DNA from: Magicicada septendecula
Lineage: Eukaryota > Arthropoda > Insecta > Hemiptera > Cicadidae
Direction of reading: 5' to 3'
NCBI GenBank assembly: GCA_034769895.1
Contig: CM068371.1
Coordinates: 407,075,969 to 407,139,968, forward strand
Length of the DNA: 64,000 nucleotides
The translations under genes were made by a program, and so were the position numbers. The notes under the pieces were generated by a model. It ran no database searches and was not told where the DNA came from. It saw only the letters and a list, made by a program, of their open reading frames with translations. Positions 21,785 to 32,890 of the stretch are shown one piece after another. Within the stretch, counting starts at the first letter, position 1; every line of letters starts with the position of its first letter.

Positions 21785-22976
21785 TGTTATGTCCATTAAT
21801 GAATGACATAATAATAATACAAATAAACGTTAAGAAACTTCTACTTACCATCACTCGGCTTCAGGGTTGCGTCATACGTACTTTCGGATACAGGCACAAT
21901 TTCTTAAGGTTGTGTGAATAATTTGCACAACACATTTGTATGAAGAGAATTGAGATTTTAATTTTGATCAAATCATTTTAATTTAAATAATAAAAACAAA
22001 TGTTATCCTGCTTCTTGCATCTTACTCGTAATAAAACTTACAACTATGGCTTACCTTATGTATCATTTTTTAATCACACAAAATACAATTATAAACACAG
22101 ACACAAACAGCCCAGCTTTGCTCACGCACACTTACATACAGAATTTATAAAACCCTTAACATTTTTAATGATGATCACTTCTCCTCCCTCACGGCGGCCA
22201 CGCTGTCTTCACGCACAGTCATCGTTATACTAAATGTTTTAATGTTGATGTCCAAAAAAAAAAAAAAACGCTCAGTTGATTTCTACCGGATGGATTGATT
22301 GTCGTACCAAACTTTTTCCACTGATATTTGAATTTACTAGTGAAAATAATAGACGAACTTTTGTGTGGAGCCTACTTCGTTCCTAGCCGGCCGGCTTCAA
22401 TAGTGGAACTGCCCAGTGTGTGTCTTTGAGCGGCAGGAAGTACGCATCCACGGCCAACAGGTTTTAGTCGCCGTATAATGTTGATTTGCTGTTACTCATG
22501 AGCTCTATGCATGGAATATAGTCATTATATTCGCCACATGTGTAGCTGATATTTGCATGTGCCACACTGATGTCACTAGTTGTGGGCGGGGTTTAACGGC
22601 GTTTCCGGTAGCTAGTTGTTTAGAGCTACTAATTTTTCGTCCCATCGCCATGTTTGCCTCGACTTTGGTGTTTTTCATGGCGTCACTCCAGAGCCCCGCC
22701 CGGCTGGGTTGCGTACGGGCGTCGAAACACATATACCAAGTTCTTAGAATTTTGTGGAGGTGCAAATTCCTTTGCCTAGTTACACAATGGAAATTGCGTA
22801 TCGCCTTTGTCCCAAACACTGTTTCTCAACACCGTTCTGCTATAATGAAATGAATCTTGGTCGTAATATGAAATTTCACAATGTTTAAATAAAACTCCGG
22901 CACAAAAACGAAATAAATAAATTGTAATACCCCATACCGTAAAAAAAATAAAATACCCAAATTTTGACACGCTACA
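21785..22976 (-). repeat. E 3' LTR
   Basis: Plus-strand ends TGTTATGTCC and CGCTACA. GGTAAG donor (minus) at 21844-21849. Poly-A of about 16 at 22254-22269. Plus-strand frames inside are short. Confidence 0.95.
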
Positions 22977-23325
22977 ATACCCCCTCGATGAGAATTCTGC
23001 TGTTCACAACAGAAGAAATCTCATCGATATACCCCGAAGAGGACCGGTGAGGAACTGGTGCCAACAACCCCCTCTTGTTCTTAATCTGCATGGGTACACG
23101 ACCCCCCCTGGCTTGGCGACTATGGACTCATCTGAACGAGATCACTGGACTTCTCTGTTAGAGATCCCAACACCGAGAAGTCAAACCGACAAGTACCACA
23201 GCCCACCTCACCTCCTAACATGCTACCCCCAAAATCCTCCATCCCTGGCTTAAATTACTCCAGATCCTCCGCCGATATGGATCCCCTTTTATGCAAGCTG
23301 GGCTGCCTTTAGCAAATACTGGGCT
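22977..23325 (-). other. E polypurine tract, hairpin and module M3
   Basis: The tract GAGGGGGTAT (minus) abuts the LTR. The hairpin at 22986-23028 pairs TCGATGAGA with TCTCATCGA and an inner CTGTT with AACAG, so stem bases differ from the other elements but stay paired. M3 landmarks GTGTTGGGATCTC, AAGTCCAGT and CAGATG follow. Confidence 0.8.
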
Positions 23326-25295
23326 CACACACACTCACATTACATGTTGACATAACACATAGTAAAATTAAAAAAATTCTTTTAAAATTTATGAAAAATT
23401 TAAAAAATTTCAAAATTCAAAATAATATACTCAAAACATTCTCTTCCTGGTTTTCTGTTTTCTTTACAATGATTTAAGTTAAACATTTCAAAACACATCC
23501 TTAACCTAACAGGTAATCACTTATAGTCTAACAGTACAATGCAATACAATCAAACAAAAAAATGAACATGTTACGTACACACATAATAAAATAATCATTA
23601 CCTAAAATATTCATTCGCTGGCAGGCGACAAATCAAGATTTTTTTTTTTTTTTCAAAAAAATTAAAATTTCCAAAAATTTTAAAATTCAAAAAAAATTTA
23701 ATTTTTTTTAAATATTTTCTTCATATTTAGACATTATTGGAAAATTGGTTTAAATTGATTAAACAAACAGACAAAACTGACTTCCTACTATACAAACTTA
23801 GTAGGTGTATGACCTCATCAGCTGATCGAAACTAGGTCAAGTCCAAGACCCTTGACCTACATATGTTATGCACAATTTCTATCTGAAAATACCCCTAACA
23901 CCTGTAAAATTCGGTCTTAAAACACAAAATATCATAAATAAAACATTTAAAATAAACAAAACATTATTATAAATAATAGGCAAATTGACATTTCAAATAC
24001 TCAAAATAAACACCCTAATTTTACATTATCAAATTCTCTCAAAGTTTTGTCACTGGTTTCAAAATAAAAAAAAATTTTATATCTTTATTATAAATCTCTC
24101 TTTTTGCTTAACAATCTTACTCTAATTTACTGTGGGTGATGTAAATTATTTATCTCATTGACTGTACTAGATCTGTATACATATATAATCTTTCTCCCCC
24201 TGACTCTAATATTCATCAACTTCAACTACCATGACACCCACTCTATCAAACCTCTACTAATTCAGGACACTCTCTAACCCCAACTTATCATTAGACTCAA
24301 ATCGCCACCTTCTCTCTATATAAAAAAATACTCTCTAACCCTTTGTACATAGGATATGTGTTTCCCCTACCCAAAACTCAATTCCCTTATTTGGCCCCTG
24401 GATTCTACCTAAGGCGACCCCGGCCCCACTAAATCGGTCCTAATCCCGTCCCAACCCTTGTTGCGGACTCCCCCATTACACTACCCTCTAATACAAACTT
24501 GCCATCCCTAAAAATCTCAATCTCATTACCTTACTACAAATACAACAAAATAACATCATTAATTATAAACATAAATATATCACTCAAAATCTACATAAAG
24601 TCTCCATTACCACTGTGTCAACATCAATATTTCTCAAAATTCTATAACATATATTAACTCAAAAACAACATTACATTATCTCCATCTCTATTATTTCTTT
24701 AACTTCAATTTTGATTTTACCTTGGACAGATCTATATGTCCCACAAAATATTTATCACCCAAAACTCTCTCTTATTAACTTGCATAAATTATTATTTTAT
24801 TTCTTATTATCATTATTGTTGTCATTACTCCAAAACATCTGTAATACATTAAAAACATTATATTGAACATTAATTACTGGTAGCATTTATGAACCCAATA
24901 TCAGTGACATGTTATTAATGATCAGCTGATCCTCCTAACACAATTAAAACACATTTCATACTTGAACAGACTACATGAAATATATATATTTATTTATACT
25001 CACTCCTACCCTCATTGTTTCCCCTCTCTCTGATTCTGATAATTCATTTTGACCGCCTGCCAGACAATTTACTTATTGGCTTAAAAAAAAATATACACAC
25101 CTAATGAAAACACATATTTTTATCAACACCTATATCTAACGTACAGCAATAAAACAATACATTTAAAATTACAGCATGAACACCTTATATTTTGTGTCTG
25201 AGCAGCTAGTTATTTAACAGAGCACAAGCAGTTTTATTTGATCAGAATTTGAATAAAAAAATTTTTTATGTCATAAAATTTACATTCGTGGCTCA
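23326..25295 (-). other. AT-rich noncoding DNA of E
   Basis: About 2 kb without a convincing ORF or repeat. A-rich and T-rich runs near 23640-23720. Around 24350-24480 it resembles the matching B (13470-13560) and D (38290-38430) segments. Confidence 0.5.
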
Positions 25296-25299
25296 TCTG

Positions 25300-25710
25300 A
25301 GCCACCTCCCAGCCACACACACTATTTCAAATTATGGAGGACTGTCTCGCCCTTGCGCTTCGGCACAGACTGTATATTTTGGAGCAGGTTTCACCTCTCC
25401 GTGTCTTTGCTTCCGCTATTACATTTGAAAGTATTGAACATCAACATGTTCGGGTCTATAATTATACACCCTTAATGCGGGTCTACCACCGGTCTCTGCT
25501 ACCCCCAAGCGGGCAGAGTGGCAGCCGCTGTTTCATAGTTTCCGGAGATTTCCCCTAATGTCTCCCCCCATTGAATTTCTAATATGTACCAATTTCAAGT
25601 CAGCTATGGTCAAGGGACTTGATATGACCATAGCTGGCCGCTAGCCAAATCCACGATTAGTGCTGGTAAGGCAGTAATCGCCCGAAAAGTCGGGGAAATC
25701 TCATTTGCAT
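25300..25710 (-). other. E noncoding modules M2 and M1
   Basis: M2 is weak here (25300-25430). M1 (25470-25705) has a perfect 12-bp stem CAGCTATGGTCA / TGACCATAGCTG at 25601-25636 and a stem CTGCCAC / GTGGTAG with nested CTCTGC / GCAGAG at 25483-25524, framed by AGCGG and AGACC. These are the same hairpins as in A and N1, with changed bases. Confidence 0.75.
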
Positions 25711-26704
25711 TTCACTGCCTGTTACAATCATTCTAGTTATGTGCGACACGGTCGCTTAGCAGAGTGTAAATTTTAAATTACACGAATAAGGTGTGCCGCA
25801 CATTTTTGCCATTTTGGCCTCCGATGGGGGTAACACTCCCTGCTACCCCCAACCCATTTCGCTATTTACGGGAGCACAGGCCACCCCCGCAATAGCCACT
25901 TAATAGCTAATTAATTAAAAAATTTTATATACATTATATAAATATAATCATTTCATCAATAATCATTTGACTCATTCATACCTTTATACCATTTGACTTT
26001 CTTAAAATTTTATTATTAATAATGAATTTATATCATTTTTCTTTATTATTAAAATTTTTTAATTATCATACTTATTAAACACAATTATTTCAAATAATCT
26101 CACTGTTGAATTAAAATCCTAGTTACCTGTAAACATTTTTGTTATACATGATTATAAAAATTTTTTTTTATACTTACAGTTTAGTTAACATGATATATAC
26201 AGAACCTAATCACCATATTACAATACCTTTCACCTGATCTCTGCAACATTTAACACAAAAATTAGTTTACATCCAACAATGCCTTTAATTACAAAATTCA
26301 TCTCATAAAACCATTTGACTTCAAACAAAAATTCAATTATATAACCTTTAAATAATCAATCAAAATATTTAACATGTATCAAATTGTTTTAGTTAAATTA
26401 ATTACCAAAAAATATAAATTATATAGTTATCGAAACAATTACAATTAATCAAGTACCGTTTTCAAAATCAATTCTGATATTTATTTAACTTGCAAATATT
26501 TCAATATTATTATTACAACAATCATCTTACGTACACACATTATTTACTTAACCTTCTACAATACACACCAATAAATTCACTATATTTTATTTACAAACTC
26601 TTGTTATTAATTGTTCAGTTTTTTCCGCACTTCATTGTCCCATTCTGCCATGTAAAAAACCCATAAAACATAATGTTTATACTGTCTTTTATTGTTTTAA
26701 TAGT
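25711..26704 (-). other. AT-rich noncoding DNA of E below gag
   Basis: No gene or repeat recognised. Confidence 0.45.
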
Positions 26705-27277
26705 TTATCCTCCATCGTTCCAAATTAACCTTGGTTCTACATAACATTGTTCAATTGTATCACCACACAAATGACTGTTTTGTGTGTTGTAACCACAAGA
26801 ACTAACTTCAATCAACTTATTCAAATACTCGTTAAGCCAGTCTACATTCGGTATTTTTGTTACATCTCCATCGGTAAATACATTCATGATCGGGTTAATT
26901 ACTTTAGTCAAATCATTATAATCATTATTACTCAAATATACTTTTAAACTTTCATTCCATTCATCATACTTTCTGTTCGAAAAATACAATTCGGTTACTT
27001 TCTCCCCATACACTTCTCTGTTTAATTCTCTCTCTTCATAACACCACACCACACTCTCACAATTATTCCGGACAGAGGGTACACAATTACTCAACAAAAA
27101 TAAACACCTCAATTCGTCTATCAATACGGGACTCTTGCCCTTCCACAACACTTGTGACCACATTAAATCATCATTATAAACATCATAAATAATAAAGGGA
27201 AAATTTCCCCTCTGTCCCCACTCTGCTACAACATTATTTTTCCTCTCTCTCTCTAACTCACTAACACATCTTAACAT
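26705..27277 (-). CDS. E gag-like protein, C-terminal part
   Basis: 190 codons from an ATG at 27275-27277, in the same frame as the upstream part (27290-27961) and separated from it only by one TAA (27290-27292) and four codons. Features: SELERERKNN, FPFIIYDVYND, WKGKSPVL, VPSVRNNCESVVWCYEERE, FSNRKYDEW, and a terminal WNDGG. It aligns with N1 (WCYDERY, KGKSPL, PSVRND) and B. Function unknown; it could be a Gag domain or a tail kept from a longer polyprotein. Initiation at this ATG, or readthrough of the TAA, would both be needed as hypotheses if it is expressed. Confidence 0.6.
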   Translation of the reverse strand: MLRCVSELERERKNNVVAEWGQRGNFPFIIYDVYNDDLMWSQVLWKGKSPVLIDELRCLFLLSNCVPSVRNNCESVVWCYEERELNREVYGEKVTELYFSNRKYDEWNESLKVYLSNNDYNDLTKVINPIMNVFTDGDVTKIPNVDWLNEYLNKLIEVSSCGYNTQNSHLCGDTIEQCYVEPRLIWNDGG

Positions 27278-27289
27278 CTCATAATCACA

Positions 27290-27961
27290 TTATACCAACC
27301 CATCAGTACTCTCATTCTTTATTTTTACCGTATCAGTCTCCGATACTAATTCTTCAAATACATTACTATTATTCTCATGATTTTCAACATTATTGTTATC
27401 ATTTATTAACTCTTTCTCTGGTATCATATTTTTACATTTGTCACTACAATTTTCATTTGTTTTATTTTCGTTTGGATTCTTTACAACTACTTCCATTCTC
27501 TCTACACTCTGTTCTAATTTATTTAAACTATTTTTTATTATTTCGTTATTATTTTCAAAACATTGACCGATCTCACTAATATGGTTTTTTAACTCACCGA
27601 AATTGCTTTCGTACTTTATTTTCTGTTCCTGTATTTCGCTTTTCAACTCATGGAATTTAACATTCTGCTCATCGAATTTAACACACAACATTGCATTCAT
27701 GCCACACAAATATCTCATTACATCACTATTCTCAGATTGATTATTTTTGTTAGTCGATATTGGGGTTATTTGAATCCCCGAATCATCTGTACTACCTACT
27801 TCATTCATACTACTTGTGTTCAGAGTTTTGTCGCCTTGACCTACATTCGGCGTTGAATGTAATTCAAAACTATTCATACCAGCTGATTCATTTAATTCAG
27901 CTATTTCGCTTATCACAGTCGAGTCGGACAAATCGACTCCGTTCTCTGCTGTATTTTCCAT
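27290..27961 (-). CDS. E gag-like protein, N-terminal coiled-coil part
   Basis: 223 codons from ATG (MENTAENGVDLSD). Low-complexity acidic N-terminus, then a predicted coiled coil over about residues 85-155 (FDEQNVKFHELKSEI, FGELKNHISEIGQCF, LNKLEQSVERMEVVV), then a D/N/E-rich tail. Corresponds to the MMxMMQLL-type N-terminal segments of B and D. No zinc knuckle. Probably a multimerising structural protein. The 5' leader from the primer site to the ATG is about 160 bp. Confidence 0.65.
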   Translation of the reverse strand: MENTAENGVDLSDSTVISEIAELNESAGMNSFELHSTPNVGQGDKTLNTSSMNEVGSTDDSGIQITPISTNKNNQSENSDVMRYLCGMNAMLCVKFDEQNVKFHELKSEIQEQKIKYESNFGELKNHISEIGQCFENNNEIIKNSLNKLEQSVERMEVVVKNPNENKTNENCSDKCKNMIPEKELINDNNNVENHENNSNVFEELVSETDTVKIKNESTDGLV

Positions 27962-28119
27962 TATTATTATTTTTAAATATTTACTCTGTTTCTTATGTGA
28001 ACAAATATTCTTTACTTATTTTGCGTAACTTTACATAAGTACCTTTTGCGTGTTTTCACTCAACCTCCAAATTACGCCTGTATCTCATTTGTAGGTATGG
28101 AATTTATATTATTAAATTC

Positions 28120-28137
28120 GTCCCTGTTCGGGCGCCA
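28120..28137 (-). other. E primer-binding site, tRNA-Lys
   Basis: Minus strand TGGCGCCCGAACAGGGAC, 18 bases complementary to the 3' end of tRNA-Lys(UUU) as known from lentiviral and insect elements. One base inside the 5' LTR. Confidence 0.92.
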
Positions 28138-28138
28138 C

Positions 28139-29326
28139 TGTTATGTCCATTAATAAATGACATAATAATAATACAAATAAACGTTAAGAAACTTCTACTT
28201 ACCATCACTCGGCTTCAGGGTTGCGTCATACGTACTTTCGGATACAGGCACAATTTCTTAAGGTTGTGTGAATAATTTGCACAACACATTTGTATGAAGA
28301 GAATTGAGATTTTAATTTTGATCAAATCATTTTAATTTAAATAATAAAAACAAATGTTATCCTGCTTCTTGCATCTTACTCATAATAAAACTTACAACTA
28401 TGGCTTACCTTATGTATCATTTTTTAATCACACAAAATACAATTATAAACACAGACACAAACAGCCCAGCTTTGCTCACGCACACTTACATACAGAATTT
28501 ATAAAACCCTTAACATTTTTAATGATGATCACTTCTCCCCCCTCCCGGCGGCCACGCGGTCTTCACGCACAGTCATCGTTATACTAAATGTTTTAATGTT
28601 GATATCCAAAAAAAAAACGCTCAGTTGATTTCTACCGGATGGATTGATTGTCGTACCAAACTTTTTCCACTGATATTTGAATTTACTAGTGAAAATAATA
28701 GACGAACTTTTGTGTGGAGCCTACTTCGTTCCTAGCCGGCCGGCTTCAATAGTGGAACTGCCCAGTGTGTGTCTTTGAGCGGCAGGAAGTACGCATCCAC
28801 GGCCAACAGGTTTTAGTCGCCGTATAATGTTGATTTGCTGTTACTCATGAGCTCTATGCATGGAATATAGTCATTATATTCGCCACATGTGTAGCTGATA
28901 TTTGCATGTGCCACACTGATGTCACTAGTTGTGGGCGGGGTTTAACGGCGTTTCTGGTAGCTAGTTGTTTAGAGCTACTAATTTTTCGTCCCATCGCCAT
29001 GTTTGCCTCGACTTTGGTGTTTTTTCACGGCGTCACTCCAGAGCCCCGCCCGGCTGGGTTGCGTACGGGCGTCGAAACACATATACCAAATTCTTAGAAT
29101 TTTGTGGAGGTGCAACTTCCTTTGCCTAGTTACACAATGGAAATTGCATATCGCCTTTGTCCCAAACACTGTTTCTCAACACCGTTCTGCTATAATGAAA
29201 TGAATCTTGGTCGTAATATGAAATTTCACAATGTTTAAATAAAACTCCGGCACAAAAACGAAATAAATAAATTGTAATACCCCATACCGTAAAAAAAATA
29301 AAATACCCAAATTTTGACACGCTACA
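28139..29326 (-). repeat. E 5' LTR
   Basis: Partner of 21785-22976. GGTAAG donor (minus) at 28198-28203. Confidence 0.95.
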
Positions 29327-29330
29327 TGTT

Positions 29331-30442
29331 TACTTTACTTCATCGATTGTCCGGACGCCATCTTTAATAGTACCAACAATGAAACATAAAATTTTCTTAC
29401 CTTCGGGCCAGTTTTCGGTTAGGCGAACTGAAATAGCAGAACGGGTTATTTGAAGTAAATTACTCTTATATTTGTTGTTTACCAATGACATTCCCCTTTT
29501 ATTTTACTCATAACTCTTATACATTGAATCTTACTTTTAAAAAAACTGAACACTGAACACTATGCGGCCATGAGGCGTAATTTATAAAATCAATTTAGAA
29601 GGAATTATTCCCATTAACATTTTACTTTCCCACCAAAATAAAGCATAATAATCATCAATTTAAATTATTTCTATAATAGAACACAATCCAGCACGTCTTA
29701 AATTTAGATTTTTCATTCACACAGCCACGCACCCTTTAATGCTGTACATATTTTAAATTTCCCTTATTGAGCTCATTTTAAATAAACATTTCTTTTGACA
29801 GAATTTAGAATGGTTTGAATTTATTGTATTCCTGATTGAAGAAGTTATCTGATGTTTCGTTTTAGTACTTATCTGATTGCAGGTGAGTCCATCTTATTGC
29901 GTACTTTCGCAAATTCCTGCCATTTCGTGGTCGCATGCACTTTTCTGAGATAATATATTTTTACATAGTAACTGTTAATTAAATTTACAATTTCGTTCCG
30001 ATTTTTGTTAATATTCACATTTTTGTTTGGGTGCACCCGAGATTCCGTTTCGGAACTTTTATACGTCACCGGCCGGCACTAGGAGTAATTTTACACTGGG
30101 ACGAGCTGAACTGCGTTATTTTCTGAGGTGGAGAGGGTGTTACATCACCAAGTCTTATTGTTTTCGGAATATGAAGAACCAGTTTTTAAGGTGAGGCGAA
30201 TTACGCACTGCATTCCACTGTGACGTATGTGCAGGCTTGGCTTGGTGACTTAATAGGTCAAAGTTCGTCTGGCTAAATATAGTTGTTTTTTTTTGCGTCT
30301 ACAATGTTGACCTTGATAAAATTTCCTGCACTTGCCTGCGTCGTTACAAAATTCTGCCATTATGATTCCGACTTTTGAATTACAATAAAATTTATATTTT
30401 TTTCCCCCAAAATAACTATGTGGACCGAAATGTACCGTTACA
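29331..30442 (-). repeat. Element B 5' LTR, second segment
   Basis: Continues 21784 after the E insertion and ends ACCGTTACA. TATA-like box at 30057-30063, splice donor at 29397-29402. Followed by ATGG, the right target copy of B. Confidence 0.92.
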
Positions 30443-30446
30443 ATGG

Positions 30447-30727
30447 AAAGTAAGTTAGGAAGTTGGACTGTTTCGGACTAATTCTCAGATAAGTAACATT
30501 CGGGGGTAAAACAAAATTTTAACAAGGGTCAAACAAAATCCAATATCATTCTTTTTGATTTTATTGAAGGAAATGTTTTAATTACCAAAATTGAGATCTC
30601 ATAAGGGCATGGGGTACGTGTGTGTGTGTGGGGGGGGTGAAAATTATGTCATAAGTTTAAGAAGTGCTGGTTTGGGGAAATTAAGTTTATATTTGCTTCT
30701 GCTTAATATTGTTTTTCTTTATATGTA
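30447..30727 (+). repeat. Element A 3' LTR, second segment
   Basis: Resumes after B. Contains TAAGTTTAAGAAGTGCTGG, aligned to the R-region block AATTTAAGAAGTGCTGG of LTR B in its own direction, which identifies it as LTR. Ends at the TA target of the mariner. Confidence 0.7.
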
Positions 30728-31814
30728 CGAAGGCAGCCTAGAAAGTAACTTACGTTTTAGAATAAGTAATAAAAAAAAAAAAAAGAAAAATTTTTTATTT
30801 ACACACTTGAAAACTACATTCTTAGACTATTTTTCCACATAGTCTCCATTCAAGTTCAAACACTTATCATAACGATTTACGAGTTTTTGAAAGCCCTCAT
30901 CGCAAAAATCTGCCGCCTGCGATTTCAGCCATTCATTAACGCCTGCCTTCAGCTCTTCGTCGTCTTCAAAGCGCTGCATTGCCAGCCACTTTTTCATACG
31001 CAGGTGATAATCGCTCGGTGCCAGATCAGGGCTGTATGGGGGATGATTGAAAATCTCCCATCCAAATTTTTCCAAAAGTTCTTGCGTTCGTGCTGCTGTA
31101 TGCGGTCGGGCGTTGTCATGGAAGAACAATACCCCGGAGCTCAACTTACCGCGTCGCTTGTTTTGGATTGCTCTCCACAGCTTTTTTAAGGTTACACAGT
31201 AAACCTCGGAGTTGATTGTAATACCCCGTTCCATAAACTCTACCAGGAGAACCCCTTTTCTGTCCCAAAAAACTGTCACCATCATTTTCCTTGCTGACAA
31301 GGTCTGCAAACACTTCCTCGGTTTTTTGGGTGAGCAAGTATGGCCCCATTCCATGGATTGATTTTTTGTTTCACAACGTAACGTACCTAACCCAGGTTTC
31401 ATCCCACGTTATAATACGGTCCAGTAGAGAATCACCATCCTTGTCATAGGCATCAAGAAATGACAATGCTGATGCCATCCGCTGGTTTTTGTGCATTTCT
31501 GTAAGCATTTTCGGGACCCATCGCGCACAAAACTTATGGTAACCAAGCTTTATCATGACAACTTCATGAAACAAACTACGTGAAATTTGAGGAAACTCAT
31601 GTGATAGCTCAGTAATCGTAAAGCGGCGATTTTCACGGATTTTTTTATTGATCGTCTCCAACAGTTTGCCAGTAAGAACACTCGGCCGGCCACTTCGCTC
31701 ATCATCGTGCACATTGGTGCGGCCATTTTTAAACATAAAAAATGTTTGGGCAGCGCTAGCCCCACCCCATCGCTGCCCACACTGAAACATAAGTTACTTT
31801 CTGGACTGCCCTCG
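30728..31814 (-). mobile_element. mariner-type DNA transposon
   Basis: About 1.09 kb flanked by TA (30726-30727, 31815-31816). Inverted ends read CGAAGGCAGCCTAGAAAGTA (left) and CGAGGGCAGTCCAGAAAGTA (right, minus strand). Shorter than the usual 1.3 kb because the transposase N-terminus is missing. Confidence 0.95.
30827..31790 (-). pseudogene. mariner transposase, truncated and frameshifted
   Basis: Two minus-strand frames meet near 31375-31400. The first (31371-31790) has DDERSGRPSVL, a second HTH region (RRFTITELSHEFPQISRSLFHE), WVPKMLTEMHK and the first catalytic Asp in ITWDETWV. The second (30827-31402) has SMEWGH, VFWDRKGVLLVEF, the second Asp in HDNARPHTA and the third in PPYSPDLAPSDYHL, exactly 34 residues later. 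This is the DD34D signature of mariner. A one-base frame change separates the halves. The first HTH, normally about 40 residues, is absent, so it is inactive. A short A-run near 30770-30790 precedes the left end of the coding part. Confidence 0.93.
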
Positions 31815-32126
31815 TATTAATAAGACGTAAAATGTAATTAAGAGGTGGAGATAAGATTTTATATCAAATAAAATAAAAGTTAGATTACTTGGAAACAGAA
31901 AATTACATATGGAAAAGTTAATCAATAAAAGTATTGAAATTTTAAACTAAAACTGGGTTAGACTAATTATTTATTTCAAATAACCATTCTGCTCTCTAGC
32001 TCGTCCAAAATAATCTTGGACCACGGTAAGTAAATATGCAGTTGGTAACAATCAAGATGGCGTCCAAAAGTAGACGCAAGCCACAGCTGATTTTGTGTAA
32101 AAAGTAAGAAAGTAAATAATTTTACA
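31815..32126 (+). repeat. Element A 3' LTR, third segment
   Basis: Contains CAAATAACCATTCTGCTC, a donor GGTAAG (32025-32030) and CAAGATGGCGTCC (about 32048-32060), all in the order seen in LTR B. Ends TTTTACA; the next four bases TTAT should also precede the unseen 5' LTR. Confidence 0.7.
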
Positions 32127-32890
32127 TTATTATTTACCTTATGGTTAAATTATTAGTGCAAATTATGGTTTGGTTTATTACCATTAGTTACTTCATTTAT
32201 TACTTTTACTACTAATAATACTGATATGCACTGATCATTGTTATTTTAGTAGCTTTATAAAGTACCAGATAAGTGCTTTTTATTACATCTGATTTTATCA
32301 TGTTATTTATATTACTGACAACGATTACAACATCTTGTTGTCATAAAATCTATTTCAGAACTTTCTTTAAGTGATCTAGTTTCATACAAAATCAACATAC
32401 ACTAGATTTGCATCAATTTTATGTTATCTTTTGTCATTATAATAGTGATGTTTTACTGCTGGTTAGGTTATGTTGCTTTGTTTTTACTAGTTACTCTATT
32501 CATATTTGATTACTTAAGTATAGTATTATTTACTATTTATACTTTTGGTTATAATTATCCAATTTTTTCTTATCATTATGATTATATTTTTAGTTAACAA
32601 TCAGTTCTTTCTGATATTCAATGATTTTTCACAACTGGTATTGTTACTTAATAAAATACAAGGTTATTTTCTTATATTATATCTTATCCTACTAATTACC
32701 ATCATGCTGTTATTATCTGACTCTCCTAATCTAGTTGGGTATGTGTCAGTTTAAGTCTAAGTCAGTTTTACTGTCATTTTATTCAGTATGCCTAGTTTGT
32801 TATTGGGTAGTTATTTCCTTTACATTGAACGCATAGTCTTCTCTTTCTTTATTCTATATTTCACCTAATTCTTCGTCATAGTGATTGAGT
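32127..32890. other. AT-rich DNA right of the nest
   Basis: No ORF, repeat partner or RNA gene recognised. Presumably the DNA into which element A inserted. Confidence 0.4.

Larger units (their letters stand above)
21785..29326 (-). mobile_element. Element E: youngest-looking pol-less LTR element
   Basis: LTRs 21785-22976 and 28139-29326 differ at about 11 sites plus poly-A and other small indels (about 1%). TSD TGTT (21781-21784, 29327-29330), and the joined flanks recreate LTR B as seen intact at 3664-4823. Minus strand: perfect tRNA-Lys primer site, gag-like ORFs, about 3.7 kb noncoding, hairpin and purine tract. No pol. Confidence 0.95.
3664..30442 (-). mobile_element. Element B: pol-less LTR retrotransposon hosting N1, F and E
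   Basis: Minus-strand element. The 3' LTR is 3664-4823 and the 5' LTR is 21733-21784 plus 29331-30442, split by E. Both start (plus strand) TGTAATATACTC and end TTACA. TSD is ACGG on the left and ATGG on the right, a CpG-to-TpG difference. Internal B DNA is 4824-5985, 13151-13837 and 19680-21732. By eye the LTRs differ at roughly 25-30 sites in about 1.1 kb. The coding part is a broken gag-like ORF (20177-21489); no pol was found in any segment. Confidence 0.85.
355..32126 (+). mobile_element. Element A: outermost pol-less LTR retrotransposon, 3' part
   Basis: Plus-strand element whose 5' part lies outside the window. It has a broken gag-like region (about 483-1162), a noncoding 3' half with the family RNA modules, a hairpin plus polypurine tract (3085-3133) and a 3' LTR starting TGTAACGG at 3134. 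That LTR is cut by element B and by a mariner; its three pieces (3134-3663, 30447-30727, 31815-32126) total about 1.12 kb, the expected LTR size, and it ends TTTTACA. Left boundary and TSD cannot be seen; the base quartet after the LTR is TTAT. The left coordinate marks where family-like sequence becomes recognisable. Confidence 0.72.

Noticed and set aside
22505-22853. Frames of about 100 codons on both strands in the E LTR
   Set aside because: Both strands are open by chance in a GC-richer part, and the other LTR copy breaks them.
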